Below, piece after piece: positions 63,112 to 64,000 of a DNA stretch of 64,000 nucleotides (positions are counted from its first letter, which is position 1; every line of letters begins with the position of its first letter). The stretch spans positions 1 through 64,000 of the forward strand of contig JAQBPY010000185.1 in the NCBI GenBank assembly GCA_028287285.1, written 5' to 3'. The notes beneath the pieces were generated by a model. That model was given only the letters and a program-made list of their open reading frames with translations. It searched no databases and was not told the DNA's origin. Source of the DNA: Gemmatimonadota bacterium. GTDB lineage: Bacteria; Gemmatimonadota; Gemmatimonadetes; Gemmatimonadales; Gemmatimonadaceae. Made by a program: the position numbers and the translations under genes.

Positions 63112-64000
63112 TTAACGCAGCACCACCCGCGCCAGGTGCTGCCCCTTCGCATCACGCATGGCCAGATACACCACGCGGCCTGCTCCAAACCCCACAAGGT
63201 TGTACCCCGGCGGCAGCTGCAGCCGATCCGCCAGCTCACCCTTTCGGTTGATGAGATCGTACACCGGCCCCCCGGCCATGGGCGTCGGTGTATTGATCTT
63301 CACCCACAGGTTGCCGTCGCCATCGGCACGCACGGCATTCGTCGCGAATGGCGGCTTGTAGTCGGGCAGGTCGGCCGGCGCCATTACGCCGTTGGTGCGA
63401 ATCTGCGGCATGGGCGGCGAGTTGCCACCCGCCACGCTGATCGGCGTCGGGATGCACGATGGTGTACCCGCCGGCGCGCCCGGCGGACCTGCCACCGCAG
63501 GCGCCGCTTCGGGAGACGCATTCAACATGGTGGGCTCTTCGCCCTGCGCGCATGCGTAGATGTACTTGGCCGGAAACGAGAGTCCGGGCGGGAGTCGTGT
63601 GTCCTTTTGCAACCCTTGCTGCAGCACATAATCCTTTGGAACGACGATGTCTTTTGGATAGTCGTTGCCATACTGATTCACCCAGCGAATCAGCTGCGTG
63701 ATGTACCCGTTCATGGCCTGCCTGGTCTGCACGGCTCGCACGGAGTCCACGAGCTTCTGCTTGTCCTCCTCCGCAAGATGCTGCCATGGGTACGGCAGCT
63801 TCGCCGAGGACACGAGCTTGCCGTCGGGCTGGCGATACTCCACGCGATAATCCCGCCCGCGCACGAATGCGATCACCCCATCAGGCAACACGGCCCACTC
63901 ATCGGTACTCGGCAGCGGATTCGTGACACTCGTGAAGTTGAAGCCGCCCGTGGGAGAGACGCGAATGCTGTTCTCCTGCTTCGGAATGCGGATGGAACCG
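63112..64000 (-). CDS. Propeller-like hypothetical protein, 5' end beyond window
   Basis: The frame is open from the stop at 63112 to the window edge, adding GSIRIPKQENSIRVSPTGG and further residues before the first GTG at 63891, so the gene starts outside. Blade-like repeats include WAVLPDGVIAFVRGRDYRVE, NAVRADGDGNLWVKINTPTP and YDLINRKGELADRLQLPPGY, ending GRVVYLAMRDAKGQHLARVV, as in six-bladed NHL-type propellers of exported proteins. A Pro/Ala-rich linker and a helical insert (KQKLVDSVRAVQTRQAMNGY) lie in the middle. Function unknown. Confidence 0.72.
   Translation of the reverse strand, partial: GSIRIPKQENSIRVSPTGGFNFTSVTNPLPSTDEWAVLPDGVIAFVRGRDYRVEYRQPDGKLVSSAKLPYPWQHLAEEDKQKLVDSVRAVQTRQAMNGYITQLIRWVNQYGNDYPKDIVVPKDYVLQQGLQKDTRLPPGLSFPAKYIYACAQGEEPTMLNASPEAAPAVAGPPGAPAGTPSCIPTPISVAGGNSPPMPQIRTNGVMAPADLPDYKPPFATNAVRADGDGNLWVKINTPTPMAGGPVYDLINRKGELADRLQLPPGYNLVGFGAGRVVYLAMRDAKGQHLARVVLR

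Overview
The window reads as a chromosomal segment of a high-GC, Gram-negative heterotroph. The gene content fits Gemmatimonadota or a close relative best: lipoproteins with bacterial Ig-like repeats, CarboxypepD_reg proteins with a TonB plug, secreted M28 and M1 peptidases, PD40-amidohydrolases, an ADOP-type permease with its PadR regulator, DinB and YciI/VOC 'stress' proteins, and the palindromic intergenic elements known from such genomes. This assignment is inferred from family content. No rRNA, tRNA, CRISPR array or complete insertion sequence was seen.

Layout. 1-8.15 kb: a secreted Ig-like lipoprotein (cut by the edge and missed by simple ORF calling), an MBL-fold hydrolase behind two coupled small ORFs, then a decay zone in which a metallopeptidase, an esterase and an M28 peptidase survive only as truncated or frameshifted remnants between intact DinB, VOC and DUF3108 genes. 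8.15-16.1 kb: a CarboxypepD/plug protein, YggL plus a DNA alkyltransferase, a LURP-one-like protein, and a 1603-residue TPR/HD-GYP/GGDEF/AAA-ATPase/TPR fusion. 16.1-31 kb: small lipoprotein and membrane proteins, an M1 aminopeptidase, a PhdYefM/PIN toxin-antitoxin pair, a YncE-like propeller, a hydrolase/M28/RNB cluster, and a second plug protein coupled to a propeller. 31.3-34.8 kb: a four-gene ABC operon (two ATPases, two ABC-2 permeases). 34.9-45.4 kb: a cytochrome c, a large outer-membrane beta-barrel protein whose ribosome binding site lies in a hairpin, an acetamidase, an M28 peptidase, an orphan HipB-like regulator, and a frameshifted ADOP permease with its PadR gene and palindromic operator. 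45.6-46.7 kb: a lower-GC insert with a proteasome-like Ntn-hydrolase and a small charged protein. 46.7-64 kb: a Tat-exported glycosidase-like protein, a complete RND tripartite efflux operon divergent from a TonB receptor, a PD40-amidohydrolase coupled to DinB, a decayed YncE-like propeller and two hypotheticals.

The dominant theme is the cell envelope: secretion, proteolysis, export and outer-membrane uptake. Translational coupling by 4-base ATGA/GTGA overlaps is very common. A family of palindromic repeats lies preferentially between convergent genes, and once forms an in-frame tandem array at the start of the efflux outer-membrane gene. The best candidates for something undescribed are the Ntn-hydrolase pair at 45.6 kb, the giant c-di-GMP/STAND-like fusion at 11-16 kb with a short ORF just upstream, and the hairpin over the ribosome binding site at 35.6 kb.
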